Shown here: positions 16,074 to 23,431 of the stretch, piece by piece
Position numbering within the stretch: position 1 is the stretch's first letter
Layout of the letters: every line of letters begins with the position of its first letter
Assembly (NCBI RefSeq): GCF_900129265.1
Contig: NZ_FQVG01000028.1
Location: 1 to 36,010, forward strand
DNA from: Caloramator proteoclasticus DSM 10124
GTDB taxonomy: Bacteria > Bacillota > Clostridia > Clostridiales > Caloramatoraceae
Direction of reading: 5' to 3'
Length of the DNA stretch: 36,010 nucleotides
The notes under the pieces: model-generated
Told to the model about the DNA's origin: nothing
The model's database searches: none
What the model saw: the letters and a program-made list of their open reading frames with translations, nothing else
Position numbers and translations under genes: made by a program

Positions 16074-17343
16074 CACTTATATCACTCCTATATTTTTTTA
16101 AAAGATTTTTAAAAAGAATTTTATTTTCTAAAGCAATTTCATCTATATTTTTATTGCAATCTAAGATTTCAACTTCTTTATTATAGATGTTTTTATTAAT
16201 ATAATTTGCACATCTTCTACCAAAGACAAGACCCTCAAGAAGGGAGTTGCTGGCAAGCCTATTATTTCCGTGAAGACCTGTACAGCTTACTTCACCAACT
16301 GCAAATAGATTGTTCATTGAAGTTCTTGATAATTCATCAACTTCAATACCACCCATATAATAATGTTGTGCAGGGCGTATAGGTATTGGTGATTTAGTTA
16401 TATCTATACCATAATCAAGGCAAGTATTGTATATTAGAGGAAATCTTTTTTTAATATATTCATTATTTAAATGGGATATATCTAAATAAACATATTGACA
16501 ATTATTTAATTTTAATTCTTCCCATATTTTGTTTGCTACTTTATCCCTTGGTAGGAGCTCATTAACAAATCGTTGACCATAGATGTTTTTGAGAATTGCT
16601 CCTTCACCCCTTAAGCTTTCTGAAATCAAAAACATTCTGTCTGCTGATTTTTGGTATAGTGCAGTAGGGTGAAATTGTATATAGTCTATATCTTTAAGCT
16701 TGATATTATGTCTTAGGGAAATAGAAAGTGCATCTCCTGTTAAAATTCTTGTATTAGTTGAGTTTTTAAAAAGTCCTCCTATTCCTCCAGTAGCAAGTAC
16801 TGTATATTTTGAGTAAATATTTAATAATTTATCATTATTTAAAAATATACCTCCAAGGCATTTATTGTTTTTTACAATTAAGTCGATAAGAGTAGTGTTT
16901 TTGATTATTTTAATATTTTTTCTATCTTTTAACTTTAAAGAAAGGGTTTCTATTACGTGTTTACCTGTATAATCCTTATGGTGAACAATTCTGTTTTTAC
17001 AATGTCCACCTTCCTTGGTATAGAGTAGTTGTCCATTTATTGAATCAAATTTAACTCCAAAATTAATGAGCGAATTAATCACATCCTTCGATTCCTTTGC
17101 AACTATATATACAACTTCAGGTTTGTTTTTATAATTTCCAGCGTTTAATGTATCAATTATAAAGTCTTCAATGTCATTTTCATCGTAAACAGTTGAAATT
17201 CCACCCTGAGCAAGATAAGAATTTGAGTCTGTTATATTAGATTTTGTAACAAGAATAACGTTTATATTTTCATCTAAATTTAAAGCTGTAAAAAGTCCAG
17301 CAATCCCAGTCCCTACAATTAAAACATCCGTAGTTAAATTCAT
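16060..17343 (-). CDS. nadB: L-aspartate oxidase NadB, short form
   Basis: A 427-residue FAD enzyme that oxidises L-aspartate to iminoaspartate for NadA. TDVLIVGTGIAGLFTALNL is the dinucleotide-binding fold. Other family motifs are LAQGGISTV, GHCKNRIVHHKDYTGKHV, DYIQFHPTALY, HYYMGGIEVDE and ASNSLLEGLVFGRRCA. The protein is about 100 residues shorter than the E. coli enzyme and lacks most of the C-terminal helical domain of the succinate dehydrogenase/fumarate reductase superfamily. Short forms like this are familiar in clostridia, so I do not call it truncated. In an anaerobe the electron acceptor is likely fumarate rather than oxygen. ATG 17343 lies 4 nt after the nadA stop, and AGGGTGA serves as its ribosome binding site. 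Confidence 0.95.
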   Translation of the reverse strand: MNLTTDVLIVGTGIAGLFTALNLDENINVILVTKSNITDSNSYLAQGGISTVYDENDIEDFIIDTLNAGNYKNKPEVVYIVAKESKDVINSLINFGVKFDSINGQLLYTKEGGHCKNRIVHHKDYTGKHVIETLSLKLKDRKNIKIIKNTTLIDLIVKNNKCLGGIFLNNDKLLNIYSKYTVLATGGIGGLFKNSTNTRILTGDALSISLRHNIKLKDIDYIQFHPTALYQKSADRMFLISESLRGEGAILKNIYGQRFVNELLPRDKVANKIWEELKLNNCQYVYLDISHLNNEYIKKRFPLIYNTCLDYGIDITKSPIPIRPAQHYYMGGIEVDELSRTSMNNLFAVGEVSCTGLHGNNRLASNSLLEGLVFGRRCANYINKNIYNKEVEILDCNKNIDEIALENKILFKNLLKKYRSDISDELV

Positions 17344-17347
17344 AATA

Positions 17348-18247
17348 TCACCCTGCAAGTTCAATCATTTTCATTAAAGACTTTAGTGCTAAATTTGAAA
17401 TTTCCTCATCAACTGTAATAGAGTGTTTTTTATAGAGTAGAGAGTTATAAATGTCCTCAAGTGTTGTCTTTTTCATATTTATACAAGTTGCAGTAGTACC
17501 TGGAACATAAAAGTTTTTATTAGGATTGTTTTGTTTTAAGGTGTGTATAACACCATCTTCAGTTGCAATTAAATAGTTTTTATAATCTGTTTTATTTGCA
17601 AAGTCGATAATCTCCTTTGTACTTCCTAAAAAATCAGCAACTTCTCTAACCTCGCTATTGCATTCTGGATGGGCTAAAACCACAAGGTTATTAATTTTTT
17701 CTTTTAAGCTGATAATATGTTTTACTTGTATTCTTTGATGAGTAGGACAAAACCCATCCCAAATTATAAATTTTTTGTTAGGAAATTTATTTTTTATATG
17801 TTCTCCTAAATTTTTATCAGGCAAAAAAACAATTTTGTCATTTTCAATTCTGCTTATTATTTTTTCTGCATTTGAGGATGTTACAACAACATTACACAAT
17901 GCCTTTACATCTGCACTTGTATTTATATAACATACAAATGTATAATCAGAGTATTTTTCTTTAAATTCCTTTAGAGTTTCGATATTAACCATATCTGATA
18001 GAGGGCAGAGGGCATCTAAAACTGGAAGTAATATTTCCTTTTCTGGAGACAATATTTTAGCACTTTCTGCCATAAAGTGTACACCTGCAAATACAATAGT
18101 TTTATTTTTGCATTTTTTAGCTATTTGACTTAAATAAAAGGAGTCGCCAACATAGTCTGCGATATCTAAAACTTCAGCTCTTTGATAGTTGTGAGCAAGA
18201 ATTATTGCATCTAAATCTTTTTTAAGTTTTATAATTTTATCCCTCAA
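17348..18247 (-). CDS. nadA: Quinolinate synthase NadA (4Fe-4S)
   Basis: A 299-residue iron-sulfur enzyme that condenses iminoaspartate with dihydroxyacetone phosphate to quinolinate. Three cluster cysteines are visible: in LDALCPLSDM, in VLAHPECNSEV and in TTATCINMKKTTLEDI. AILAHNYQRAEVLDIADYVGDS and FLPDKNLGEHI are family signatures. The start is a TTG (18247): GAGGTG lies 6 nt upstream, no ATG is available, and the reading MRDKIIKLKKDLDAIILAHNYQ matches the expected N-terminus. First gene of nadABC. Two direct repeats upstream (18249-18270), one over the ribosome binding site, are candidates for control by an NAD-responsive repressor. Confidence 0.95.
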   Translation of the reverse strand: MRDKIIKLKKDLDAIILAHNYQRAEVLDIADYVGDSFYLSQIAKKCKNKTIVFAGVHFMAESAKILSPEKEILLPVLDALCPLSDMVNIETLKEFKEKYSDYTFVCYINTSADVKALCNVVVTSSNAEKIISRIENDKIVFLPDKNLGEHIKNKFPNKKFIIWDGFCPTHQRIQVKHIISLKEKINNLVVLAHPECNSEVREVADFLGSTKEIIDFANKTDYKNYLIATEDGVIHTLKQNNPNKNFYVPGTTATCINMKKTTLEDIYNSLLYKKHSITVDEEISNLALKSLMKMIELAG

Positions 18248-18248
18248 A

Positions 18249-18273
18249 CTTTACACCTCACTTTACACCTGTA
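18249..18273 (-). promoter_or_regulatory. Direct repeats and short palindrome upstream of nadA
   Basis: CTTTACACCT occurs at 18249-18258 and 18261-18270. The second copy is part of TACACCTGTA (18264-18273), an inverted repeat with a 2-nt centre. The first copy overlaps the nadA Shine-Dalgarno. NAD operons in Firmicutes are often controlled by NiaR (YrxA), whose sites, as I recall, have an ACA-N2-TGT form. The match is suggestive only. Confidence 0.35.
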
Positions 18274-18326
18274 TTTACATATATCATATATCATAAAATT
18301 ATAATTTTCAATCCATTTAAAAGGTC

Positions 18327-18367
18327 AAAATAAAAAAGCTGTGATGCTATAGTGCTATCACAGCTTT
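18327..18367 (-). terminator. Terminator after structured RNA copy 2
   Basis: AAAGCTGTGAT (18335-18345) pairs with ATCACAGCTTT (18357-18367), an 11-bp stem. On the minus strand it is followed by TTTTTATTTT. No coding sequence lies between it and the RNA, so it marks the RNA as its own transcript. Confidence 0.85.
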
Positions 18368-18393
18368 ATAACTAAGTTATGAATAAAGAAAAA

Positions 18394-18812
18394 GGAAAGA
18401 GCACATAACAGTCTACCTTGCACCAACATAGATAGTTTATTACCCAACTGCAATCTTTCGACTGCAATAGAGCAGTTCGCCACCTAAGCTGATGGTTCGT
18501 TCGACTATAAAGGATATCTACCCAGCTATATACAACCTCTCGGCTGTATATAACCAAAAATCACTCAGGCCTAAAAGTGAAATCCCAATACCCTCTATAA
18601 TCTTAGCTCGACCCTTTAGGATAGATTGGAACCATATTATAATCAAATAAAAAGTTCGACTATAATATAGCTTTTCTCAACCCTAAAGAATCTTCCCTCT
18701 GACTATATATAAGCCCAAGTAGATGGACCTATATATAATCTTTGGTCGACCTATATACACCCCTGCCAGGGAGCATATATAGATCTTAGCTCAACTGTTA
18801 TATACCCTTACC
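18394..18812 (-). ncRNA. Large structured RNA, copy 2 (about 419 nt)
   Basis: Second copy of the RNA at 11122-11541, on the same strand. Closing helix: 18812-18795 with 18411-18394. Most of the sequence is nearly identical; differences fall mostly in loops and paired positions. The two tetraloops change between GAAA and GAGA (the GNRA class is kept). The loop of the 11-bp stem is replaced. The hairpin at 18580-18561 keeps a stem (TCACT/AGTGA) where copy 1 has TTCGTGT/ACACGAA. A dedicated terminator follows at 18327-18367. This pattern indicates selection on structure rather than a chance repeat. A 61-codon reading frame inside it (18372-18557, minus) has no ribosome binding site and is not conserved in copy 1. 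Confidence 0.8.
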
Positions 18813-18882
18813 TTACACTATTATTAATGCCTTGTTTTAAAAAAAATATTCATATGTTTATTTAAAATTTTTGTTGCTTTTT

Positions 18883-18911
18883 TTGAAAATTACACATAAT
18901 ATTAATATATT
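18883..18911 (+). promoter_or_regulatory. Promoter of the DEAD-box helicase gene
   Basis: TTGAAA (18883-18888), a 17-nt spacer and TATATT (18906-18911) lie 24 nt before the start codon. Confidence 0.55.
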
Positions 18912-18935
18912 AAACAAAATAAAAGGTGGTATAAT

Positions 18936-20507
18936 ATGACAACATTAAAATTTAACGAACTAAACCTATCAAAGGAGTTACTCAAGGCAATTGCAGACCT
19001 TGGATATGAAGAAGCAACTCCTATACAAAGTCAAGCAATTCCTATTGTATTAGAGGGACACGATGTAATAGGTCAGGCACAGACGGGAACTGGAAAGACA
19101 GCAGCCTTTTCAATACCTGTTATCGAGAGAATAGATACAAGCAAAAAACAAATACAAGCACTGATTTTGTGTCCAACAAGAGAACTTGCAATACAGGTTA
19201 GTGAGGAGATAAAAAAACTATCCTCCTATAAGAAGGGAGTATATGCACTTCCTGTGTATGGAGGTCAAGCGATTGAAAGACAAATACAAGCTCTTAAAAA
19301 AGGGGTGAATATAGTAATAGGCACTCCAGGTAGAGTTATTGACCATATAAATAGAGGAACAATTAAATTAGACAATTTAAAGATGATTGTTCTTGACGAA
19401 GCAGATGAAATGCTAAATATGGGATTCATTGAGGATGTTGAGTTTATATTGAGTAATGCACCAAAGGAAAGACAAACACTTTTATTTTCTGCAACAATGC
19501 CAAAGCCCATATTAGAACTTACTCAGAAATATCAAAATAATCCTAAGATGGTTAAAATAGTTCAAAAGGAACTTACTGTTCCAACAATTGAACAAATCTA
19601 TATAGAAGTTAGAGAGGCAGATAAAATAGAAGTTTTATCAAGACTTTTAGATATACATAATCCAAAACTATCTTTAGTATTCTGTAATACAAAAAAGAAG
19701 GTAGATGAAGTGTCTATGAGCCTTCAAGCAAGAGGTTATCTTGCGGATGGGCTTCACGGTGATTTGAAACAGCTACAAAGAGATAAAGTAATGCAAAAGT
19801 TTAGAAACGGCTTAATTGAAATACTTATAGCAACTGATGTTGCAGCAAGGGGTATTGATGTTGAAAATGTTGAGATGGTATTTAACTATGATGTACCACA
19901 GGACATTGAAAACTATGTTCATAGAATAGGAAGAACAGGAAGAGCAGGTAGAGAAGGGAAGGCATATACCTTTATATCAGGAAAGGAAATATATAAATTA
20001 AAGGATATACAAAGGTATACAAAAACAAAGATTAAGATGGGTAAAATACCAACAATAAATGATGTTGAAGAAAGAAAGATATCAGCTCTAATCGACAACA
20101 TAAAAGAGATAATAAATGAAGGTGGACTTGAAAGATATGCAGGTATAATTGAAAGAATAGTCGGTGATGAATATACTTCATTAGATATTGCATCAGCTCT
20201 TCTAAAGATGACAATGAAGTTAGATGAAAAATATGATGAAGATGTTCAAGATACAGAGCAGGATAGAGAAATGACAAGGTTGTTCATTAATATAGGTAAG
20301 AATCAAAAGATATCACCAAGGGATATTGTCGGTGCCTTTGCAGATAAGGTTAAAATACCTGGTGACTTGATTGGAAGCATAGACATATATGACAAATTCT
20401 CCTTTGTAGAGGTTCCGAGGGAATATGCAAAGGAAGTAATGAAGATAATGAATGAAAATACTATAAAAGGCAAAAAAGTAAATATTGAAATTGCTAAGAA
20501 AAAATAA
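18936..20507 (+). CDS. DEAD-box RNA helicase with C-terminal RNA-binding domain
   Basis: A 523-residue ATP-dependent RNA helicase of the CshA/DeaD/DbpA group. Motifs in order: Q motif (GYEEATPIQSQAIP, 24-36), motif I AQTGTGKT (48-55), Ia PTRELA, TPGR, motif II DEAD (154-157), motif III SAT, ATDVAARGID and HRIGRTGRAG. The tail from about 440 (MTRLFINIGKNQKISPRDIV and on) is the DbpA/CsdA-type RNA-binding fold, which directs the enzyme to structured RNA such as ribosomal RNA. Likely roles are ribosome assembly and RNA turnover, often at low temperature. AGGTGG precedes the ATG. It is divergent from structured RNA copy 2 and is followed by a small zinc-ribbon gene with its own promoter. Confidence 0.93.
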   Translation: MTTLKFNELNLSKELLKAIADLGYEEATPIQSQAIPIVLEGHDVIGQAQTGTGKTAAFSIPVIERIDTSKKQIQALILCPTRELAIQVSEEIKKLSSYKKGVYALPVYGGQAIERQIQALKKGVNIVIGTPGRVIDHINRGTIKLDNLKMIVLDEADEMLNMGFIEDVEFILSNAPKERQTLLFSATMPKPILELTQKYQNNPKMVKIVQKELTVPTIEQIYIEVREADKIEVLSRLLDIHNPKLSLVFCNTKKKVDEVSMSLQARGYLADGLHGDLKQLQRDKVMQKFRNGLIEILIATDVAARGIDVENVEMVFNYDVPQDIENYVHRIGRTGRAGREGKAYTFISGKEIYKLKDIQRYTKTKIKMGKIPTINDVEERKISALIDNIKEIINEGGLERYAGIIERIVGDEYTSLDIASALLKMTMKLDEKYDEDVQDTEQDREMTRLFINIGKNQKISPRDIVGAFADKVKIPGDLIGSIDIYDKFSFVEVPREYAKEVMKIMNENTIKGKKVNIEIAKKK

Positions 20508-20517
20508 AATATTTTGC

Positions 20518-20546
20518 TTGCAATTACATTGAATATGTGTTATAGT
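20518..20546 (+). promoter_or_regulatory. Promoter of the zinc-ribbon gene
   Basis: TTGCAA (20518-20523), a 17-nt spacer and TATAGT (20541-20546) with a TGT extension just before the -10. The start site would be near 20553, leaving a leader of about 97 nt. Confidence 0.6.
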
Positions 20547-20560
20547 AATAAAGTACCCGA

Positions 20561-20646
20561 AAGACAGATCAACATTCTCCTTGTATAGCCTTGGAAATGT
20601 TGTACCTGGTCTTAAGGAAAAAAGGTTATATTTTAGGAGGAATGTT
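20561..20646 (+). promoter_or_regulatory. Candidate RNA switch in the zinc-ribbon leader
   Basis: Two alternative folds compete. In the first, AAGACAG (20561-20567), AACATT (20571-20576) and TCC (20578-20580) pair with GGA (20593-20595), AATGTT (20596-20601) and CTGGTCTT (20606-20613), making one long hairpin. In the second, AACATTCTCCT (20571-20581) pairs with the ribosome binding site AGGAGGAATGTT (20635-20646) with one bulged G, hiding it. AATGTT occurs twice, as the two competing partners. This is the layout of an on/off translational switch. The signal is unknown. Confidence 0.55.
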
Positions 20647-20649
20647 GAA

Positions 20650-20811
20650 ATGGCAGACAAGAATTTAGTATGTGTAGACTGTGGTAAGGAGTTCATCTTC
20701 ACAGAAGGAGAACAACAATTCTACGCTGAAAAGGGATTTGAAAACGAACCAAAGAGATGCCCAGAATGCAGAAAAGCAAGAAAGCAACAAAAGAGAAACT
20801 TCAATAGATAA
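20650..20811 (+). CDS. Small zinc-ribbon protein
   Basis: A 53-residue protein with two Cys pairs, C8-x2-C11 and C37-x2-C40, forming one zinc ribbon (LVCVDCGKEF ... KRCPECRKARK). The middle EQQFYAEKGF is typical of the small 'zinc-ribbon domain' proteins common in clostridia, and the tail is strongly basic (RKARKQQKRNFNR), suggesting RNA or ribosome contact. The function of this family is not known to me. ATG 20650 is set by AGGAGG at 20635-20640. It has its own promoter, a structured leader and a terminator, so it is regulated apart from the helicase gene just upstream. Confidence 0.8.
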   Translation: MADKNLVCVDCGKEFIFTEGEQQFYAEKGFENEPKRCPECRKARKQQKRNFNR

Positions 20812-20817
20812 GAAGTT

Positions 20818-20844
20818 AAAAGCAGCGAAAAGCTGCTTTTTTTT
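20818..20844 (+). terminator. Terminator of the zinc-ribbon gene
   Basis: AAAAGCAGC and GCTGCTTTT flank a GAAAA loop and are followed by a T run. Confidence 0.85.
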
Positions 20845-20868
20845 GTGGTGGTTATATAATATATAACT

Positions 20869-21151
20869 CAGGCTGTTGAAAAAGTTATATATTGATTAGC
20901 TCCATGAAGGATTTCTTGGGCATTGATTCATTTCGCTAATCAATTCTAAGCTTTTCTTTGTTTGAAAAAGTCCTACCCTCGCGATGCCATCGTCCTGATG
21001 GCCGCTCGGCTCGGCACGTCCTGTGCCGAATTACGGACTTTTTCAAAGTCGAAAATCAAGAATTGCTAAAGCTCATGAAAAATGCCATTTTGAAATCCTT
21101 TCATGGGGCTTTTTCATACTTTAGCTAACAAGTGGGTTTGTCAACAATCTG
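20869..21151 (+). mobile_element. Palindromic miniature element, copy C
   Basis: The most complete copy (283 bp). Left end CAGGCTGTTGAAAAAG, right end TTTGTCAACAATCTG. The 81-bp core is at 20964-21044. Flanking repeats are 20850-20868 and 21152-21173; both read GGTTATATAAT...ATATAACT and differ by one 3-bp insertion, so a target of about 19-22 bp was duplicated. The target is itself nearly palindromic and sits just past a terminator. Confidence 0.8.
20964..21044 (+). repeat. 81-bp GC-rich core of element C
   Basis: Identical by eye to 3235-3315 and to the reverse complement of 10069-10149. Confidence 0.8.
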
Positions 21152-21333
21152 GGTTATATAATAATATATAACTTTATAATTGAAATTACGCTGTTCTTAA
21201 ATATTAAAAAATTTCAATCGATTTTTCTACATATATTTACAAAAAATATTAATCTGTTATTATTAAAGTATAAAGATAATTATTATTTATTAATAACATT
21301 TAAACAATCTCCCAACACCATTAAATCCTCCCA

Positions 21334-21358
21334 AAATAGGCTGCATTGCAGCCTATTT
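21334..21358 (-). terminator. Terminator of the 61-residue protein gene
   Basis: AAATAGGCTGC (21334-21344) and GCAGCCTATTT (21348-21358) form a stem directly after the minus-strand stop. Confidence 0.7.
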
Positions 21359-21538
21359 TTTTAGTTTTTTTCTAAGACTTGGTTCCATAGCACCTGTATC
21401 AATGTTTTTTATATTTGATTCAACGTGTTTAAATGTGCAGGGTTTGCCTTCGCAGTAGGATTCAACTGCTCTATCATCTGTTGGATACATTTCTGTAACC
21501 TCTGGTGTTACACTGTTTTTAAATTCTTTTTTAGTCAT
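21353..21538 (-). CDS. Hypothetical protein, 61 residues
   Basis: I do not recognise this protein. It is small and charged, with one Cys pair (YCEGKPCTF, about residues 28-36), no membrane segment and a basic C-terminus (SLRKKLKK). ATG 21538 is preferred over GTG 21544 because GGAGGTG overlaps the GTG and is well spaced from the ATG. A terminator follows, which supports a real transcription unit. The 15-nt run GGAGGTGTGTTTATG at its start is also found at the start of the FmdB-type gene (34637). Confidence 0.6.
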   Translation of the reverse strand: MTKKEFKNSVTPEVTEMYPTDDRAVESYCEGKPCTFKHVESNIKNIDTGAMEPSLRKKLKK

Positions 21539-21697
21539 AAACACACCTCCATTAATATTATTTCAATTTAGCTGACATAAGATACTATTATTAAATAAAT
21601 AAAAATGTTCAAAAAATATCAAAAATGTTTTATAATTATATTATGTTTAAGTTAATAAATAACTATAATGTGCTATACTTTTTTAGGGGGAATATAT

Positions 21698-22792
21698 TTG
21701 AGACCTTTTTTTGCTGTTTTAATTCTTTTACTATCTTTTGTTCTTCTAATACTTCATAATCAATACATTAAATTGAGGCAAAAATATGAGAGGGAGGTAG
21801 ATTTAAATAATTTACTAATTGAAATCTCTAAAGAGTTAATGGCATATAAGGATGTAAATAAGCTCTTTAAAAAGATATTAGTAGATACTTTAAAAATTGT
21901 AGAAGAAGGGGATGCAGGCAGTATACTTGTTTATAACAAACAAAAGGATTGTATGGAGTATGTGGCAGCAATAGGATATGATATAGATGAGCTTAAAAAA
22001 GTTAATTTTAATAAGGATGAGCTGTATTTATATAAGCTAAACAGGTTAAATGCTGCAGATATAATAAAAAATCCACGTTCCTTTGATAGCGAATTTATAG
22101 ATAATGAAAAGTATAGGATGCTACTTGAAATGAATGCATTAGAGATTAAGTCAACTTTAAGTGCCCCTATTTATATAGATGGTGAATTTTATGGAGTTAT
22201 AAATATCGATAATCTTAATAAGATAGATGCTTTTACAAATAAGGATATTGAGCTTATTGAATTTTTAGTAAAGCAACTGGAAGCTTCTATAAAAAATGCT
22301 ATTTTACTTGAAGAATTAAAGTATGCTTTAAGAAGGGACAAACTAACAGACGTATATAATAGAAGATGTTTTGAAGAAATACTTGAGAAGGAAATAAAAA
22401 GAGCAGCAAGATATGGAAATAGCTTTAGTATTGTACTAATTGATTTAGATGATTTCAAACCAATAAATGATACCTATGGGCATAAAATGGGAGATAGGGC
22501 ATTAAAATATTTTGCGGATGTATTAAAGAAAAATTTAAGGGATACAGATGTGGTTGCAAGGTTAGGTGGAGATGAATTTGTATTACTTCTGCACGGAGCA
22601 GATGAGAATAAATCAGAGGGTAAGATAGGATTTATAAAAAATTATTTAAGAGAAAATCCTTTGGAAGATATAGTTATTGATTTTAGCTATGGTATATGTG
22701 AATATAGGGATGGAATGGATATGGATACTCTGATGACCAAGGCAGACGATAAAATGTATGAACAAAAAAGGATAAAAAAGGTGGAAAGATAG
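21698..22792 (+). CDS. Membrane-anchored GAF-GGDEF diguanylate cyclase
   Basis: A 364-residue protein with an N-terminal membrane helix (FFAVLILLLSFVLLILH, about 4-20), a coiled stretch, a GAF domain (about 45-185) and a GGDEF domain (about 205-364). The motif is canonical GGDEF (290-294) with an RxxD inhibitory site (RDTD, 281-284), so it should make cyclic di-GMP and be product-inhibited. I choose TTG 21698: AGGGGG lies 7 nt upstream. The ATG at 21668 overlaps a TATAAT (21664-21669) and has no ribosome binding site. It is the third cyclase in the window and differs from the PAS pair in its sensor. A terminator follows at once. Confidence 0.85.
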   Translation: MRPFFAVLILLLSFVLLILHNQYIKLRQKYEREVDLNNLLIEISKELMAYKDVNKLFKKILVDTLKIVEEGDAGSILVYNKQKDCMEYVAAIGYDIDELKKVNFNKDELYLYKLNRLNAADIIKNPRSFDSEFIDNEKYRMLLEMNALEIKSTLSAPIYIDGEFYGVINIDNLNKIDAFTNKDIELIEFLVKQLEASIKNAILLEELKYALRRDKLTDVYNRRCFEEILEKEIKRAARYGNSFSIVLIDLDDFKPINDTYGHKMGDRALKYFADVLKKNLRDTDVVARLGGDEFVLLLHGADENKSEGKIGFIKNYLRENPLEDIVIDFSYGICEYRDGMDMDTLMTKADDKMYEQKRIKKVER

Positions 22793-22817
22793 AGGCATTT
22801 TTGCCTCTTTTTATTTT
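22791..22817 (+). terminator. Terminator of the GAF-GGDEF gene
   Basis: AGAGGCA (22791-22797) and TGCCTCT (22802-22808) around TTTT, followed by a T-rich run. The stem overlaps the stop codon. Confidence 0.8.
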
Positions 22818-22858
22818 GCTTGCAGGAAAAATAAAAAATTAATAGAAGTAATATTTAA

Positions 22859-22887
22859 CGCAACATAATTTAATTTTATATCGTCTA
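22859..22887 (+). promoter_or_regulatory. ECF-type promoter upstream of the sigma factor gene
   Basis: CGCAAC (22859-22864), a 17-nt spacer and CGTCTA (22882-22887). The AAC and CGTC elements are the usual marks of promoters read by ECF sigma factors (compare sigM, sigW and sigX promoters of Bacillus). The position fits autoregulation and a start near 22894. Confidence 0.6.
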
Positions 22888-22909
22888 ATATGTGAAGGGA
22901 GGAAGAGGT

Positions 22910-23431
22910 GTGATAAGTAGGCAGGATAGAAGTGCAGAAATAGAAACTTTGATTGATGAATATGGGGATGATATTTTAAGACTCTGCTATATATATACAA
23001 AGGATTATTCACAGGCTGAGGATTTATTTCAGGAAGTATTTATAAAAATATATAAAAGTTTGGACAATTTTAGACAGGATTCAGACATATATACTTGGAT
23101 TACAAGGATAGCAATAAATACTTGTAAAGATTATTTGAAAAGTGCTTGGATAAAGAGAAATATTTTGTTTTGGGATGTAAAAACAGAAGAAAAGGGTACT
23201 GTAGAAACTGATGTTATTAAAGAAATAGAGAGGGATTACATACTTAATGCAGTATTAAATCTACCTGAAAAGTATAGGGTAGTTATATATCTTTACTATT
23301 ACAAAGGGTTTACAACAGCGGATATGGCACAGATATTAAAAACTAAAGAATCGACTATAAGAAGTAGGCTTATGAGGGCAAGAGAAATACTTAAAAGCAA
23401 TCTTAAGGAGGGATTAGCCTATGAGGAATGA
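22910..23431 (+). CDS. ECF RNA polymerase sigma factor
   Basis: A 173-residue sigma-70 family factor of the extracytoplasmic function type. Region 2 (about 12-85) includes DYSQAEDLFQEVFIKIY and DIYTWITRIAINTCKDYL. Region 4 (about 115-165) has LPEKYRVVIYLYYYKGFTTA and the helix-turn-helix ILKTKESTIRSRLMRAREIL. There is no region 1 or 3. The start is GTG 22910 with GGGAGG 7 nt upstream; GTG 22892 would lie at or before the transcription start. An ECF-type promoter precedes it, so the factor probably activates its own gene. The end overlaps the beta-propeller gene by 11 nt, the usual arrangement of a sigma factor with its membrane-bound inhibitor. Confidence 0.92.
   Translation: MISRQDRSAEIETLIDEYGDDILRLCYIYTKDYSQAEDLFQEVFIKIYKSLDNFRQDSDIYTWITRIAINTCKDYLKSAWIKRNILFWDVKTEEKGTVETDVIKEIERDYILNAVLNLPEKYRVVIYLYYYKGFTTADMAQILKTKESTIRSRLMRAREILKSNLKEGLAYEE

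Noticed and set aside
18372..18557. 61-codon open frame inside structured RNA copy 2
   Set aside because: It spans conserved helices, has no ribosome binding site and is not kept in copy 1.
22892..22909. Upstream GTG start for the sigma factor
   Set aside because: It falls at the predicted transcription start and before the GGGAGG site.
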